From: Brachypodium distachyon
Lineage: Eukaryota; Streptophyta; Magnoliopsida; Poales; Poaceae
DNA length: 64,000 nt
Direction of reading: 5' to 3'
NCBI RefSeq assembly: GCF_000005505.3
Contig: NC_016132.3
Location: 39,012,914-39,076,913, forward strand
The translations under genes and the position numbers were made by a program. This document shows, piece after piece, positions 10,256-21,640 of this stretch; within the stretch, counting starts at the first letter, position 1, and every line of letters starts with the position of its first letter. The notes under the pieces are model-generated. The model was not told the origin of the DNA. It ran no database searches and saw nothing but the letters and a program-made list of their open reading frames with translations.

Positions 10256-13200
10256 ATGGATGTGGCGGCGGGGGCGATGCGGCCCCTCCTCGAGAAGCTC
10301 GGCCGCCTGCTCGTGGCGGAATACAGCCTGGAGGACCGCGTGAAGAAAGGCGTCAAGTCTCTCCTTGCAGAGCTGGAGATGATGCACGCCGCTCTGCGCA
10401 AGGTTGGCGACAAGCCGCGAGAAGAGCTCGACGATCAGGTACTTATCTGGGCAGACAAGGTCAGGGAGCTCTCCTACAGCATGGAAGACGCTGTGGATAC
10501 TTTCATGGTGCGCGTGGAGGACGACGATGGCCGTGAGCGTGGCCCCAACAACGTCAAGAACAGGGTCAAGAAGTTCCTCAAGCGAACCAAGAAATTGTTC
10601 AGCAGGGGTAAGGCTCTCCATGAGATCTCCGACGCCATGGACGAAGCCAGGGAGCTTGCCAAGGAGTTGGGGGACCTGCGCCAGAGGTACATGCTTGACG
10701 CCCAGGCTAAGAGTACCATTGATCCCCGCCTCAAGGCTGTGTACAGAGATGTATCGGAGCTCGTTGGCATTGAGGATGGAAGAGACGAATTGATCAAGAT
10801 GTTGACAGACGGCCATGAGAAGCAACAGGTGAAGACAGTCTCGATTGTTGGATTCGGTGGAATCGGAAAGACAACTCTTGCCAAAGCAGTGTACGACAAG
10901 ATCAAAGGGCAATTTGGCCGCGGAGCTTTTGTTACAGTGTCTCGCAATCCTGACATAAAAAGGATTTTCAAGAAGATCTTACATCAACTCGACAGGAACA
11001 AGTATGCAGCCATCCATGAAGCTGTTAGAGACGAAGGGGAACTCATCGACGAGTTGAGAATGTTTCTTCAGGACAAAAGGTGAGCTGACCATTACTCTGT
11101 CCAAGAGATCTGAGCGCAAAATGTTAGTGAATAGCATATTATTCGAAGTGTGTTTTTGTCTTTCTTTGTAGTTCTGCTGCTACTGCCTTGTACTATCAAT
11201 ATTGTTGTACGGTATGCATCTTTCAGTAAACCACTGTCTTTGTAACAAACTACATATCTACATCTTTGATTTAAATTCCTCTAGACAGAATCACCCTACA
11301 TTCGCTAATTAACATATGTCTTAACTAATTTAGTGATGAATTCCATGTCAGACAGTTGCAATTTGATAGATACTTAGGTATGTCTTGATTGATTTTTAAA
11401 CTAACCTTCTTAAAATCCTATATAGGTATCTCATCGTAATTGATGACATATGGGATGAAGAGGCGTGGGGAATTATCAAGTGTGCTTTCTCTGAGAGCGG
11501 TCTTGGTAGTACTGTGATAACGACAACCCGCAACATCAATGTTTCTAAAGCTTGCAGCATATCAGGTGATGACATGATCTATCAGATGAAACCTCTTAGC
11601 GAAGACGACTCCAAGAGCCTCTTCTATAAAAGAATATTTCCTCAAGAGACTGGTTGTCCTCATGAATTGGAACAGGTATCCAAAAACATCTTGAAGAAAT
11701 GTGGCGGAGTACCACTAGCCATCATTACCGTAGCTAGTCTTTTAGCTACTAGTGATGAACAGATAAAGCCAAAGTATCAATGGGAAACATTACACAATTC
11801 TATTGGCCGTGGACTTGCAGAAGGTGGTAGTGTGAAGGACATGCAGAGAATACTATCCTTTAGTTATTATGACCTACCTTCTCATCTAAAGACTTGCTTA
11901 TTATATCTCAGTATATTCCCGGAAGATTTTGAGATTATGAAAGACCGGTTGATATGGAGGTGGATAGCTGAAGGCTTTGTGCAAGGTGGAAAACAAGAAA
12001 CTAGACTTTATGAGCTCGGGGAGAGCTATTTCAATGAGCTCGCAAATAGAAACTTGATTCAGCCAGTTTATGATGATCATAAGGTGGTAGCTTGCCGTGT
12101 GCATGACATGGTACTTGATCTCATATGTTCCATGTCCAGCGAAGAGAACTTTGTCACTATACTAGATGGTACCCAACAAAGCAAACATAATTTACACAGC
12201 AAAGTTCGCCGGTTATCCTTTCAGAATAGCATGTCAGAGCTCACCACACATTGGGTTGATGTCACGAGTATGTCGCAGCTGAGGTCTGTTACTCTCTTTA
12301 GAACTGATGTTGATTTGATGCAGACTGCTCTTTCTTGCTTTCAAGTTCTGCGTGTATTGGATTTAGAAGGTTGCAATTTTGGGAAAAGTGGCCACAAGAT
12401 TGATCTTAAGCCAATTGAGAATTTATTGCACCTGAGGTACCTAGGGCTACGAGTAGGAGGTACATGTGTTGGCGTTCTCCCTGTAGATATCGGAAAGTTA
12501 AAGTTTCTGGAGACTTTGGATTTAAGAAGTGGATCAGAGGAGCCATTAGTGGTGCCATCAAGTGTTGTTCAGCTAAGACATTTGATGTGCCTACACCTTT
12601 ATTGGAAGAATACAAAAATACCGACTGGGATGGGGAACCTGGCGTCCTTAGAAGAGGTGACTGGACTGTGGGTTGATGGTTCTTCCGCTATTGAGAAAGA
12701 GCTAGGCCAGTTGCAGGAGCTGAGGGTGCTTGAGATTTATGTGTGTGTGGATGATGAGAGCGTGTGTAGTTCTTTGGTGGCGTCCCTGGGCAATCTACGG
12801 AAATTGCAAAGTCTAACAATATGGAATGATGGCAAATCAAGGTTTGATGTCTGCTGGAACAGCTTGGTGCCCCCTCCTTACCTAAGTAGCATTGAGTTTT
12901 GTTACTGTACCTCGACATTGCCAACTTGGATTAATTCAGCATCGCTTCCGCTCCTCTCCTCCCTGACATTAGGTGTGGATAGAGTGTGTCTGGAGGTTGA
13001 TATTCAGATCCTTGGGAAGCTGCCCGCTCTCTGTGATCTCAAGATATTCACCACCAAAGCTCAGTGCACTCGCGTAGAAAGGTTCATCGTTGGCGCTGAT
13101 GCATTCCCATGTTTGAGGGAGTGCGGTTTCGGTTATTTTCAGACTGGGCCATCTATGTTTCCACGAGGAGCTATGCCAAGGCTTGAAATCCTCCTGTTCT

Positions 13201-13601
13201 GTGCCCGAGCGTCGCACATCGCTAGTGGAGAACTGGACGTCAGCATGGAGCACCTCCCTTCCCTGCAGAGAGTCCGCGTTATCCTTTGGCGTGAGAAAGC
13301 AGCTGGCGGCACTTCAGACGAGTTTGAGGAAGCAAAAGCTGCGCTGAGGCTTGCAGCAGACGCCCATCCCAACCGCCCCACCCTTCTTATCGATCATTAT
13401 CGTAAGTCCGTTCTCTCAGCTGGCGTGTGTAGGCATTAATTAATTAACTTAGATGTCTCTCCCTCACCAAACAATGTCTACATGCTCATTCCTTCTTTTT
13501 GTTTATCAGATACTCCCTTGGAATCGGAAGAAGATGAAGAAGAGGAGCATGCAGATTCAGGAGTTGCCGCCGGCCCGGGACAGACTGAGAAAGCGAGCTA
13601 G
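10256..13601 (+). CDS. NLR gene 2: coiled-coil NB-ARC LRR receptor with acidic tail exon
   Basis: Three exons, 10256-11079, 11426-13401 and 13510-13601, total 2892 nt and 963 residues. Domains: an Rx-type coiled coil with MEDAVD (residues 1-140); P-loop GFGGIGKTT near 199; kinase-2 VVIDDIWD right after the first intron, near 278; GLPL near 367; VHD near 500; LRRs to about 880. The last exon encodes about 30 residues with an EEDEEEEHADSG acidic run. It is supported by the perfect GTAAGT donor at 13402, the TTTATCAG acceptor before 13510, frame conservation, and the same 92-nt exon in the fragment at 14793-14884. If that intron is retained, a stop at 13437 gives a 945-residue form ending VCRH, as in NLR1. 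Long stretches of exon 2 match NLR1 exactly. Likely a cytosolic immune receptor; the recognised effector is unknown. Confidence 0.9.
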
Positions 13602-14392
13602 CTAGCAACCCATCCCCATCCTCGTCCAATTCGAATCTGCAGGTGATTAAGCAGTAGCTGGCAGCCTATCCCCATACGTGCATGTGTGTATTAATTTTTT
13701 CAATCTACGCGATATAGTATATGTAGTCCCAAAGTTTAGCACCGTCATGTATACGACTGTCTACTTTAACCCAAATTTATTTGTTGTTTGACTTTCGTAC
13801 AAATAAGAAAAAAACGACGTGACTACGCAACTTCCGTGTGCCCAACATATAGCCTTCGCAATTCTATCTATTATATACTACTAGTACAGTACCCGTGCGT
13901 TGCCACGGTCTCTTAAACATGTGCACGCGAAAATTCATGTTTATACAAAACATAACAATATAATTGGACATTCAAGCAAAATGATCTCGGGGCCGATGCT
14001 AGAAGCCGTGGCCACGGACATGGCACCCAGTCCACGCCGCCCGCCCGCCGTGGTTGGCGTCAGAGCACGTGGTGACGCAGTGCACGAGGAACTGTGCGGC
14101 GGTGGATAGCGCCGATCAGCCCTGGACCCCTTTGCTCGTCTCTTGCAAGATAATCTAATCCGGCGCAGACACGTATCGAGAACGGTCACCGCAGGGAGGT
14201 GCTGCGCGGGCAGTTGAGTCGGCGGGAAGACAGCACTATGGGAATAGGAATAGGAAGGTTCGATGGAGTGTAAGGAGACACAGAAAATCAGAACATGCAC
14301 GAAAATTGATGCATGATGGACGACGACGACGAAGGAAACCTTCTTGCTTTTATTATTAGGGATTATTATATTTTGTTATACCCTCAAACCCA
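13602..14392. other. NLR2 3' flank followed by an unclassified insert
   Basis: 13602-13880 is NLR2's 3' flank and matches 14905-15170. From about 13886 the sequence is unrelated to the neighbouring copies. It opens with 'actagtacagtacccgtgcgttgccacgg', a motif I associate with interspersed repeats of grasses, and ends near 'ttttattattagggattattat', after which NLR sequence resumes. No long open frame and no clear terminal repeats. I suspect a non-autonomous element at a duplication joint. Confidence 0.45.
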
Positions 14393-14884
14393 TGTTCGAG
14401 GGTATGCCATTTCTATCGTTTTCAGACTGGGCCATATATGTTTCCACGAGGAGCTCTGCCAAGGCTTGAATACCTCTGGTTCTCTGCCCGAGCATCGCAC
14501 ATTACAGGTGGTGAACTGGACGTCAGCATGGAGCACCTCCCTTCCCTCCAGCAAGTCGGCGTTTGGCTTTGGCCTGAGAAAGCAGCTGGCGGCACTTCAA
14601 ACGAGTGTGAGGAGGCAGATGCTGCAGTGAGGCTTGCAGCAGACGCCCATCCCAACCGCCCCACCCTTGCGATCTATCATCATTGTAAGTCCATTCTCTC
14701 AGCTGGCGTGTGTAGACATAAATTAATTTACTGAGACGTCTCTTCGTCACCAAACATTGTCTACTTACTCATTCCTTCTCTTTTTTTATCAGCTTGTCCC
14801 TTCAAATCGTATGAAGATGAAGAAGAGGAGCATGCAGATTCAGGAGTTGTAACCGGCCCGGGATCGACTGAGAAAGTGAGCTAG
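14393..14884 (+). pseudogene. C-terminal fragment of a third NLR gene
   Basis: Begins abruptly inside the last LRR coding region at 'gttcgagggtatgccatttc', which is closer to NLR1 than to NLR2. It runs through the same splice donor (exon end 14684, GTAAGT) and the same 92-nt terminal exon (14793-14884) encoding the acidic tail EDEEEEHADSG. There is no start, NB-ARC or main LRR. Both pieces stay in frame, so the truncation seems recent. It is useful as independent evidence that the third exon of NLR2 is real. Confidence 0.85.
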
Positions 14885-15860
14885 CGAGTTTAGCTAGCAA
14901 CCCATTACCATCCTCGTCCAATTCAAATCTGCAGGTAACTAAGCAGCAGTTGGCAGCCTATCCCCATACCTGTTTGTGCGTATTAGTTTTTTCAATCTAC
15001 ACGAGATAAGTATATGTAGTCCCAAAGTTAGCACCGTCATGTATACGACTGTCTAGTGTCTACTGTAACCCAAGTTTATTTGTTGTTTCACTTCCGTACA
15101 AAAAAAAACGACATGACTACACAACTTCCGTGTGCCCAATATATAGTCTTAGCAATTCTATTGTACAGTAATATACTATCACAAGAGCTGGAACAAAACT
15201 GTTCTTCGCTTCTGACAATACTATATGTTTCACCATGCATGGAACTTTTTTGCAGCTACAAGATTCATTACAAAAGACCACATAGTTCACTTTCCAAAAT
15301 AATCTTTCCAGCCATCTAAATAACACATATCCAACTCTGAAGTCCTCTACAGACTTAACCAGTTACATTTTCCTGATGCTCCCTCCGATAATCTCTGCTA
15401 CTATATATGTACTCGCTAGTAGTTGAACTCTGGCCCTGATTTATTGATCAAATAATCGTCCGTTAACTTGGATGAACAACTCTGTTTTCCTGCAGCTTCA
15501 GCTTAATTACCAGGAGTTGGAATTGTTGTTCATACCACACCGGCCTCCATCGATCTCACCCCTCTTGCACTTCCAAGAAACAACCAAGTGACATTGATTT
15601 GATCGATACGCAGTAAAGCACTTTGCCCTGTTTCTATATCGATTTGCTTGTTCCTGGTGCCAATTCGGAAAAACCTTGCACTTGTAACTGTATTATGTAT
15701 TTATTGTCTTCCTTTGGGTTCATTTCATTCTGTTAGCAAGCAGCTTAGTTAATGCTGGAGCTGGAAGGATGCATCTCGCTTGCATATGTACGGAAGCTTC
15801 ATGTTGGCTGTCTAGCAATTTAATCTGTTTCTGTTCTCTGACGGTTATGATGGATAAAAA
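14885..15860 (+). repeat. 3' flank of the third NLR copy
   Basis: Non-coding. Aligns along 15070-15860 with 4930-5530 and along 14905-15170 with 13620-13880. Carries the 'aatgctggagctggaaggatgcatctcgcttgcatatgtacggaagcttcatgttggctg' block also found at 5425-5480. It marks the edge of the NLR duplication unit. Confidence 0.7.
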
Positions 15861-16204
15861 AATTCAGAGCTCTGAAATCAAAGTGAATGATCCTTGACAC
15901 CCACAGACATCCCAGATTCGCAGTACACCCTGTGTGGACAGGACACTGAAGGATGGCCTGGCGTGGTACTATAGCAAATGTGTGTTAATCGTCAAGCGAA
16001 TGATTCTTCATTGTTGTTTATGATTCGCAATCCTTCCAGGAATTGGGTCGAATTCGGTGGTGGGGATTGCATTCCCCTTTCGTTTGGTGCATATTCAGAC
16101 CTAAGACTAAGAGCATCGAAAAAGACCACCACCCAAAATAAAACCTACTAGCTGATAGAACACAGGACAATCCAATCCCCTCGCAAGGAAAGCAGGAAGA
16201 ACGG

Positions 16205-16357
16205 GGGAAAGGGAGAACGTACGTACACGGAAGCGGGTGGAGACGTGTTTCCCCTGCTTGGGTCCAGCGTATTCTTCGATCGCTCCTTCTCTTCCTAACT
16301 CCGCCTGCTTCTGCTTATTCCGCCGCCTCTCTAGGAATCGCCGCCCGCCGTCGCCAT
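16205..16357 (-). pseudogene. Orphan, broken DUF6598 first exon
   Basis: Minus-strand reading from an ATG at 16357 gives a MATAGGDS start like the intact gene at 36.9 kb, then an immediate TAG. Further left, PKQGK and a 'TRFR' segment followed by GTACGTACG are recognisable in shifted frames. It sits in the same position relative to the NLR 3' flank as the orphan exon at 5815-5964, so both were probably carried by one duplication. Confidence 0.7.
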
Positions 16358-16396
16358 GGAAGAAGAAGAAGAATCGAGTTTTGGGCCGATTGGTTA

Positions 16397-16408
16397 TGGG
16401 CCGGCCTA
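16397..16408. promoter_or_regulatory. TGGGCCGGCCTA, one-base variant of the shared palindrome
   Basis: Lies 40 bp upstream of the dead first exon and differs by one base from the TGGGCCGGCCCA palindromes at 6038 and 50141. Confidence 0.4.
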
Positions 16409-16419
16409 ATTAATACCCG

Positions 16420-17519
16420 CGATCCGCCTAATAACAGGCCCACGGCGTCGATTTATATAGCTCTAAAAAAACTGACCTGATAAATATTCTGTCGTGTTGT
16501 TTTCGTCAGTTTGGGCAAACATGCATAGGCACTCAGTTTGAACAGATGGGCTATATATTCTCAACTTAGTACTGTAAGTACGGAGTACATATAAATATAA
16601 AGTACAGAAAATACATGCGCATATTTCTCTCAATAAGGAAAAGGGATACAAATTTTCTTTGTGCGCCAATTTTCATTTCATCAAACTAGAGAGACTATAC
16701 AGACTGACACTGTAGCCGTCCGACAACAAGGGTCTCATCAGTAGGGACGTGGTCGCCATTACAAGAGCGAATGCAGCTGCTGCGACGACATGTGTATGCT
16801 TTCAGCTGTTGCTTAATCAACCAAGCCGACGTGATGGATTGCCAAAGTCCGCCCATTTCCCTTCTGCCTTTCGAGATGTTCCACGGATAATCTTGTCCCA
16901 AAATCTTCAAAAGGAAGAAGGGCATTGAGTCATATTCTCCCATTGCGCGGGCTGGATCATGTATCTCTTGTAGCTATCTTGTCCGTTGGGCTGTTTGCAG
17001 GCACTTGTTTGCCTTTAAGAACTAACCTAACCAGAAGAAGAGCAGTTGGTATTTAGGCATAATTCCTGATGGTCGAGTTAGTTCTTGAAATTGCACTCCA
17101 GGGATAGCAAATGTAGCTGCTGAGCCGTAGTAGTAAACTTCACTTGGACATGTCCATTTCCGTATCAATGTGTCTTTCCTCCAGGGGTTGAGCTGATTGA
17201 TCGGAATCTTGTGCCACACAGATGGGATGCAGGATTCTTTGATTTTGTCTTGTTGACTTGGCTTCATCATTTTCATTCAATTAATCTGGTTGCTGTCTTT
17301 GAAGCATCTGCAACCATTTGAGCTCTTCACTAGCATAGAGAACACCATACGCAGCTTGAAATATAAAACCCTGGTGCTGGACAAAATAAATCAAACGTAC
17401 TTGGCTAGTACGAAGATGAATTTCGTGCACATGCCTTAACCAGTTCCGTTAACTAGCTTCACTAAAAGGAATATATTACATAGAGAACACACTGGGTGAC
17501 AAATCAACCAGAAAATACA
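16420..17519. other. No gene supported; shared block with 23.16-24.42 kb
   Basis: 16765-17330 matches 23165-23655 plus 24313-24380, with phrases such as 'cagctgctgcgac', 'gtgtcttcc.ctccaggggtt' and 'tttgaagcatctgcaaccat'. The copy here lacks the LINE that interrupts the other one, so it serves as an empty-site reference. Coding potential is not convincing. Confidence 0.5.
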
Positions 17520-18119
17520 TCACAAATGCACAATGGACCAAGTGACCTTCACTAGCATCTTATAGTTGCCGCAAGTGATTTTCTCTTCATCATAGAAGTT
17601 GCGCCTTGGAGCAGCTGCAAAGGTCAACAGCAGCATTTCATCAACAGAGACACCGACTACGCGCTGAGCTGTTTGCAAAACTCCGTTGTCACCAGCAGTT
17701 AGAACATCACTCAATTTGCTATCATGTAACATAATGTCGCATGGAACGCCGGTAGTGCGAGCAAGGATTTTCCCATGGAAATGAACAGGCCCCTCAAGGA
17801 TCCTGATCTCAACAGTGCCCTCCACCGCGTTCCTTCTAAATGTGTAGTTTAAATCCAATGTACTGTGCATGCTGACAAGTGTTTCCGTTTCAAGTCTATG
17901 TTTGGGCGGCAATGACAGTCTGAAGATGCCATCAACCACTATTAAGCCTTTGCTAAGCCTTTCATCCTTGACCTTTCAGCCATTCACATCTGTTACCTTC
18001 AGATCAATTTCAAAGAATATTGAATCGTATATCATCAGTCCTAGTCCTCTCTTCGGGCCAGTCAAAATCAACGAATCATTCTGCAGAAATTTGCATAGAT
18101 AGATTCATGGTATTAGTTA

Positions 18120-19530
18120 CATTTGAGTCACAAACAAGGCTTCCAAAATAGATAATTTTCCGGTGCACTTTACTGCTAAAATTATTTGCTGCAAGGCAAT
18201 CGATTGGATTATTGGTGATCTTTCAAATCAACGTCATACAAAATAGATACCAGCCTGACAAACTAACATACTCATCGATCACGTTCATCATTCAGGTATA
18301 TACTATACAAATAAACAAATAAGGATATTGATTTACTATACTTGATAACCTTTTGGAGCAACATAACATTCACTTGAGTATAGCCTTGGTTAAATTATCA
18401 TACTTGATTTAGAATCACGCAAAATTGCATAATGTATAGTGCACTGCCAACTACCTTAGTGTTACAACCTCCGTTAAGATGTTGTAGTTTTGTTCTAGTT
18501 TTATAGTAGAATATACTGATATCTACACTATCAAACAAGTACTATGAAAATATATACCATGATAGATTTAATAAAACTAAGTTAGAGTTATAGATGTTGG
18601 TAGATTTTTTTATAAACTTCGTCTTATAGTTCGAAGCAGAGGGAGTATGTTTTAAGATGTACCTATAAAAGGGTGTGCTGCCTACGAATAACAAACAACA
18701 ATGAGTCATTCACTTGACGATTAACATGCATGTGCTAGTCCATTAATAATTTGCCAATGTAAAGAAAATAAATCAAGATGTGCCAATTTATCAGATGACT
18801 GATACGTGAGGCAGAGAAAGCGACAATACAACAAATACACTAGTGGGGAATTATGTGTTTAGAATTGTATTGGATACTGTAAGAGACATATAAATTTTAT
18901 GAAATACTTTTTAGAAAAGATATTTTTCATGTACATTTTGTTTACTGCTAAAATTATTCGCTGCAAGGCAAACAATTGAAGTATTGATGAACAAAATGAA
19001 AAAAGATACCAGCACAACAAACTAATAGATCCGTCTATCAGGTTCATCATCCAAGTATATACTGTATTTCCAAGAAAAAACACTATGGAATGAGTGGTGT
19101 TCCTGCATAATTTCCCAGAACACAATATGAACAGTATATAGTAATAGCAATCTATTGATTTACTGCACTAGGCACGATACTTGCAGCAAAATAATATTCA
19201 CTTCAGTATAGTCTTGGTTAAATTAATCATATTGGATTCAGAATCCCCAAAATTGCATAGTTCAGTGCCAACAACCTTGGTGTTAACGTTTAAGATGTTC
19301 CTATCAGAGGGTGTGTGTTGCCTAGGAATCACAAACAACAATGAAGATTTATTACTTGACGGTTAACATGCATTTGCATCTCATTACAAATTCGCCAAAA
19401 ATAAATAAATCAAGATGTGGCAATAAATCAGATTACTGATATGAGAAACAGAGAAGCGCCAAGGCAGGAAATAAACCAGTGAGGAATTAATGTGTCAAGA
19501 AGTGTATAGGATATTTTAAGAGGCAAATGA
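18120..19530. repeat. Tandemly duplicated segment inside intron 2 of the broken DUF6598 gene
   Basis: Two direct copies, about 18120-18850 and 18860-19530, share motifs such as 'actgctaaaattattcgctgcaaggca', 'gataccagc.cgacaaacta', 'ttcatcatccaagtatatact', 'cacttgagtatagtcttggttaaatta' and 'taacatgcat'. A similar doubling is seen in the intron at 28140-29040. The first copy carries a MITE absent from the second. Confidence 0.7.
18465..18645. mobile_element. Degenerate Stowaway-like MITE
   Basis: About 181 bp flanked by TA (18463-18464 and 18646-18647), with ends reading CAACCTCCGTT and GCAGAGGGAG. The second copy of the duplicated intron segment has uninterrupted sequence at this point (near 19285), giving an empty site. 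Confidence 0.65.
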
Positions 19531-20186
19531 AATTTATGATGTAGTTCTGTCTGCGGCCACGAGTAAACTAAAGAATATCACTAACCAAGTAGTTTCGCTT
19601 ACAGAAAAGTATAAGCCATTCTCATTTAGCAATTGGGGAAAAAAGTAATACCTTTGAGCGGATGACCTGGCAATTGTCCTCGTCACGGTGGAATACATAG
19701 ACACGTTGCCGATCCATACTATCCCTGGCTATGACGTTACCATAGACATTGAATGGGTAGCCATAGTCAGAGGAAACAATCTTGACTGACACAACATTTG
19801 CCAAGTTACACAACACGAAGCCCTCTCTGAAGATTCTATCCGTATTGTGCATTGCACCAAAAGTTGCTGTCAAAACAAAGGAAGAGTCACTTCAAGGCGC
19901 AGAAAATATATAAAATACACATTGGAATGGTCCATTGCAAACAGAAACAAGTGGACCTCTTTGATTGTTTCCCAATTTTATTTTACTACAAATTGCAATC
20001 AATGAATGAATCAAACGGCGTATGTATGAAAGAGAGCATAGAATGAGCTAGAAGAATTGTCATAGGTGTATCCATCAACATAGCAATAAAGCATCATAAT
20101 TTGACCCTAGACATTGGGATATGCAAGACACTGGGTCATGAACATTGGCTGCAAAACCCCTTCCCCGTGGTGCCTTTCGGGGATTC

Positions 20187-20556
20187 GGATTCCATAGCAT
20201 CGCGGGGCAGAGTCTAATCACCTACTAGTGTTTATGTGAAGAAACAAAAAGAACAGGATTCGGCTTCCAAAACATGGCTGCGCAGAGTCTAATCACCTAC
20301 TAGTGTTTATGTGAAGAAACAAAAAGAACAGGATTCGGCTTCCAAAACATGGCTGCGCAGAGTCTAATCACCTACTAGTGTTTATGTGAAGAAACAAAAA
20401 GAACAGGATTCGGCTTCCAAAACATGGCTGCGCAGAGTCTAATCACCTACTAGTGTTTATGTGAAGAAACAAAAAGAACAGGATTCGGCTTCCAAAACAT
20501 GGCTGCGCAGAGTCTAATCCCCTAGTACTAGTGTTTACGTGAAGAAACAAAAAATC
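20187..20556. repeat. 75-bp tandem repeat, about five units
   Basis: The phrase 'gcagagtctaatc' recurs at 20207, 20282, 20357, 20432 and 20507, exactly 75 bp apart. The central units appear identical; the first unit has a divergent left part and the last a divergent right part. It lies in intron 1 of the DUF6598 pseudogene. Confidence 0.95.
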
Positions 20557-20720
20557 AAACTCCATTGTTTGGTGCAGCTTGAGTCAAATTAGGTGGTGGC
20601 AATTGATTACAGATCACCTAATGTCGAATCACAACATTGGGCTACAGTTGGGTGGTTGATCTAACAGGGCAATTCAACACATCGAATCCATAGGAAATCT
20701 GGAACGAACGGGGAAGGGGA

Positions 20721-20738
20721 GGGGGGGGGGGGGGGGGG
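20721..20738. repeat. Run of 18 G
   Basis: Homopolymer immediately beside the first-exon donor of the DUF6598 pseudogene. The length may be unreliable. Confidence 0.9.
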
Positions 20739-21299
20739 CGTACGTACACTCCGCGTCGAGGTCCAAGTTCCGGTGGCGGAAGCGGGTGAAGACGTGCTTC
20801 CCCTGCTTGGGGTCGTAGTCGCTGAACCTAGGGTCCAGAGGATTCTTCTTCACCTCCGCCTGCTGCTGCTCCTCTTCCTGCTTCTGCTTCGTCCGCTACC
20901 GCGCATCCGCCCGCCTACTCCTCCCCTCTACCGCCATGGAGGAAGGAGAATCGCCGCCCGCCATGGGAGAAGATGAAGAATCGAGCTAGGGCTCTTTGGG
21001 GGCTCCCAGAGATTATTTGATCGAGGACGGGGAAAGAGGGTGATATTATTAACACTTCGACCGCTTGGTTGTGGGCCCGCGGAAGAAAATTCGGCCCGAA
21101 TCCGACCTCGATAAAGCAAAGGAGTGTAATGCAGTAGTACTCTACTCCTTGCCGTACTGTGATGGTGAAATTTTCACTGTTTAAACGGGGGGCCCTTTAA
21201 ACGTGTGCAAGTTTAATTAAGTTAGTATCAAGATTAATTAGAATCAATCAATGAAAGAACACGCGGTTTTTCATTCTCAATTACTCTTACTTTTAACAC

Positions 21300-21637
21300 G
21301 TTATCACGCATGTAGTTGTACCATCACATACATACCATCACAAAGCAAAGACAGAGAAGGGAAAATTGCCACAAGGCAAGGAATGTTGATATAGGATCTA
21401 GTCCCCATCTTCTGTATCCTCTTCCGACTACCTACGCCATGGACCACAAGGGACGCCAGCAAACTTACCGTAGACGTCGTGTCTCCATCGCCTTCTGCCC
21501 TATTCATGGCTTCAGCCCGTGCCCGACACGGGATGCTCCCGCTCTCCCATCTCCTCTGTCGGCTCCACCGGTGACGGCGCCAGCGAACGAGCCTTCACCA
21601 CCGTCAGCCCCCACGCCGAGGTTCGCCGCCTCCTCCA
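21300..21637. other. Unrelated sequence joined at the end of the next DUF6598 copy
   Basis: An open frame from 21316 has no domain I recognise. Similarity to the 34.8-kb DUF6598 region starts abruptly at about 21637, so this segment marks a rearrangement joint. 21120-21300 holds nothing I can name. Confidence 0.4.
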
Positions 21638-21640
21638 CAA

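Larger units (their letters stand above)
17520..20964 (-). pseudogene. DUF6598-type pseudogene with two nonsense codons
   Basis: Exons on the minus strand are 20964-20748, 19866-19652 and 18080-17520, 993 nt in frame, with splice sites matching the intact paralogues. The frame holds two stops: TAG at 20898-20896 (codon 23) where paralogues have CAG, and TGA at 17978-17976 (about codon 179) where paralogues have CGA. Both are C-to-T type changes on the coding strand. Exon 3 also lacks about ten codons around the VEFTPRRN region and has gained two codons after GPKRGL. Exon 2 (SSDYGYPFNVYG, ARDSMD) is otherwise well preserved. The family is grass-expanded and of unknown function. The gene is dead unless the stops are errors. 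Confidence 0.85.

Noticed and set aside
14300..14400. Continuous frame leading into the third NLR fragment, considered as a new small gene
   Set aside because: The upstream part is repeat-like sequence; only the LRR-derived part is recognisable.
20187..20556. Possible centromeric-type satellite
   Set aside because: Only about five 75-bp units within one intron; a local minisatellite explains it.
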